In this document: in pieces, positions 62,593 through 64,000 of the stretch | Numbering within the stretch: position 1 is the first letter of the stretch | How the letters are laid out: every line of letters begins with the position of its first letter | Source of the DNA: Proteobacteria bacterium DTSAM18 | Lineage (GTDB): Bacteria; Myxococcota_A; UBA796; GCA-2862545 | Direction: 5' to 3' | Assembly: GCA_028767165.1 (NCBI GenBank) | Contig: JARACJ010000005.1 | Span: 1 to 64,000 of the forward strand | DNA: 64,000 nucleotides | Notes under the pieces: generated by a model | Told to the model about the DNA's origin: nothing | Databases searched by the model: none | Seen by the model: only the letters and a program-made list of their open reading frames with translations | Program-made: the position numbers and the translations under genes

Positions 62593-64000
62593 CGGGTCGC
62601 CACGGGCTCGGGTCGCAGCCGCCGCCACCAGCCGGAGACCTCGGCGCCGAGCTGCAGCGGCCGGCACCCAAGCGCCCCCTCCTCGCAGGAAGCAGGCCAC
62701 CCGGAAGCGTCGGTGACCACCGGCGTGCGCTGGCGCCAGTGATCGTGCCGGAAGTACACCGACGGCTTGTCCCGCCACAACACTGCCATCACGAGCACCA
62801 CCCAGACCGCCGCGTGCAGGCGCCGACGGTCGGCCGCCAGCCAGGGCCACCGGAAGTTCGCGAGCCGATCGTCGAACCAGGGCCCGAGCAGGTTCACTAC
62901 GGGCAGGAACAGCACCTTGCCGAAGTCGTCGCCGAGTCCGCGGTATTGGTACAGCAGCGTGCACAACCCCACCGACACGCCGTACACGACGCCCTGGGCC
63001 AGCCGCCCGGCCCCGGTGCGCGCCGCCGACCGGGGCTCGGTGACGAGCAGGGCGAAGGCGAGCACCGTGGAGGGCAGCACCAGCCCCGGTACGCTGCCGA
63101 GGTGCAGGCCGTCGACGACCTCCTTGATGGCCATCAGCCCCACCATGCCTCCGAGGCTGATCAGGGCGAGCGGGAGACGGAACTGCGCGATGAGCGCCAG
63201 GGCCACGATCAGCTCGACCATGTGGGGCGCCAGCGCGAGGTGGTGGACGACCCCGTCGAAGGTGGCCTGTTGGGGTGCCAGCAGGTAGGCCAACCCCATG
63301 AAGGCGAGCCCGACGCCCGACGGGTTGAGACGGAACCGGCTCCCTTCGGCGAACCAGTACTTCGACGACAACGCCACCAGGAGGGCCAGTGCGGCCTTTC
63401 CGGCATCCATGTACCAGGCGAACAGGTTCAGGCTGAGGACCACCGGAATCGGCCCCGCACCGATGCGCCACGTGCCGCGGTGTCCGAAGGCGAGCAGGGC
63501 GTCGATGACGTAGGCCAGCCCGATCTGCAGGGCCAGGGCCGGCAGGTACCAGACCACCGGTGGGAAGTACAGCGCCCAGTAGGCGTACAGTGCGCCCTGG
63601 ATCCCCACCGGGAGAAGGTGCAGCAGGCGCAGATCCACCACCACCTTCGGGTGGGTCGGTGGCCGCCGGAGCAGTCGCCATCCGGCGAGCAGGAGCGACA
63701 GCCCGAGCAGCCAGGGGTGATGGAGGCGTACGGGCGCGGGGGGCGCCGAGGTCACGGCCTCCATCGGTGCCGGTGCCTGCACGTTCCACGCTGCCTCGAC
63801 CAGCCGCAGGACGTCCCCCTGGGCCTCGGGAAGCGCCGTGTTCACCTGCAGCCCCATCACGCCGCCCCACCGGGGACGACCGGAGAGCACGCCGGCATCC
63901 TGGCGCCAGTAGATCGACGCCACCCGGCTGTCGCCATCGGCGCCGTGGACGGGCCAGGTGACGCCCCGGAGGGAGACCTCGGGCTGCCCCACCTGCAGCA
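62589..64000 (-). CDS. RnfD/NqrB-like membrane protein, N-terminus cut by window edge
   Basis: At least 470 residues; the frame stays open to the window end, so the start is probably outside. A GTG at 63992 is the only in-window start near the edge and has no visible ribosome site. After an ~95-residue periplasmic-looking region come eight or more membrane helices. The loop SRFRLNPSGVGLAFMGL and later LLVTEPRSAARTGAGRLAQG resemble the NPxxxG and (T)(D/E)P(R/V)S blocks of NqrB/RnfD, which carry covalent FMN on a Ser/Thr. The N-terminal region is unrecognised. Its TAG stop shares CTAG with the opposing gene. Confidence 0.6.
   Translation of the reverse strand, partial: LQVGQPEVSLRGVTWPVHGADGDSRVASIYWRQDAGVLSGRPRWGGVMGLQVNTALPEAQGDVLRLVEAAWNVQAPAPMEAVTSAPPAPVRLHHPWLLGLSLLLAGWRLLRRPPTHPKVVVDLRLLHLLPVGIQGALYAYWALYFPPVVWYLPALALQIGLAYVIDALLAFGHRGTWRIGAGPIPVVLSLNLFAWYMDAGKAALALLVALSSKYWFAEGSRFRLNPSGVGLAFMGLAYLLAPQQATFDGVVHHLALAPHMVELIVALALIAQFRLPLALISLGGMVGLMAIKEVVDGLHLGSVPGLVLPSTVLAFALLVTEPRSAARTGAGRLAQGVVYGVSVGLCTLLYQYRGLGDDFGKVLFLPVVNLLGPWFDDRLANFRWPWLAADRRRLHAAVWVVLVMAVLWRDKPSVYFRHDHWRQRTPVVTDASGWPASCEEGALGCRPLQLGAEVSGWWRRLRPEPVATR

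Noticed and set aside
59128-63870. A ~1580-codon minus-strand open frame across five plus-strand genes
   Set aside because: It runs antisense to well-supported genes (YugP-type peptidase, copper monooxygenase) and its translation is Gly/Ala/His/Arg low-complexity typical of GC-rich shadows.
1-64000. A mobile element, prophage, CRISPR or defence island
   Set aside because: I saw no integrase, transposase, att-like duplication, phage structural gene, restriction or toxin-antitoxin pair. RecBCD and the ImmA-type peptidase alone do not make one.

Overview
The window is 64 kb of very GC-rich DNA carrying 47 protein genes, all chromosomal in character. I found no rRNA, tRNA, CRISPR array, integrase or insertion sequence. 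Several traits point to a Myxococcota-type (former Deltaproteobacteria) organism: secreted proteins ending in a Cys / hydrophobic segment / poly-Arg tail of the MYXO-CTERM kind (21271-22734, 49605-51533), many lipoproteins, lipoproteins built from calcium-binding-type CDGxDNDCDG repeats (17453-18616, 34098-42938), a secreted matrixin, and frequent GTG starts. Without rRNA the assignment stays an inference.

Layout. 1-631: 76-bp tandem repeats and a large nested inverted repeat, no gene. 623-5327: an amidase divergent from a TetR regulator, an LmrA/YxaF-type TetR regulator with operator-like sites, and a metallo-beta-lactamase-fold lipoprotein/secreted enzyme followed by a solo B3/4 protein. 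5362-8090: two tandem SulP transporters, both without a STAS domain. 8320-19263: a deoxyhypusine-synthase-like enzyme, a CobB-type sirtuin, an SseB-like protein, a methyltransferase, a single-domain receiver, an NlpC/P60-like protein, an arylsulfotransferase-type lipoprotein, a lectin-like lipoprotein and a START-fold protein. 19438-23396: a histone-deacetylase-fold protein with an extra C-terminal domain, then a secreted matrixin with its coupled partner. 23692-32245: a recC-recB-recD operon. 32471-43111: a small lipoprotein, rlmN, and a 2946-residue repeat lipoprotein. 43112-49534: a complete trp operon, trpE-G-D-C-F-B-A, every junction overlapping. 49605-52878: a lamin-tail-domain surface protein and a VWA lipoprotein. 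53004-64000: a Cys-rich protein, a sulfotransferase-like protein, an acidic protein, a pair of NAD-isocitrate-dehydrogenase-type subunits, an ImmA/IrrE peptidase, membrane proteins, a YugP-type peptidase, a heme-c/copper-monooxygenase lipoprotein, and a partial RnfD-like membrane protein running off the end.

How the parts fit. The clear pathways are tryptophan synthesis from chorismate (seven enzymes translated as one coupled unit) and RecBCD double-strand-break repair. Much of the rest is cell surface: at least eight exported or lipid-anchored proteins of several domain types. The standout is the 8.8-kb lipoprotein gene, about 40 metal-binding repeats followed by a fibrinogen-like/jelly-roll C-terminus. 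Inside it a 612-bp (204-residue, three-unit) higher-order repeat recurs eight times in exact register, which suggests recent amplification by unequal recombination. I read it as a long calcium-stiffened stalk with a recognition head. Intrinsic-terminator-like hairpins separate most convergent gene pairs.
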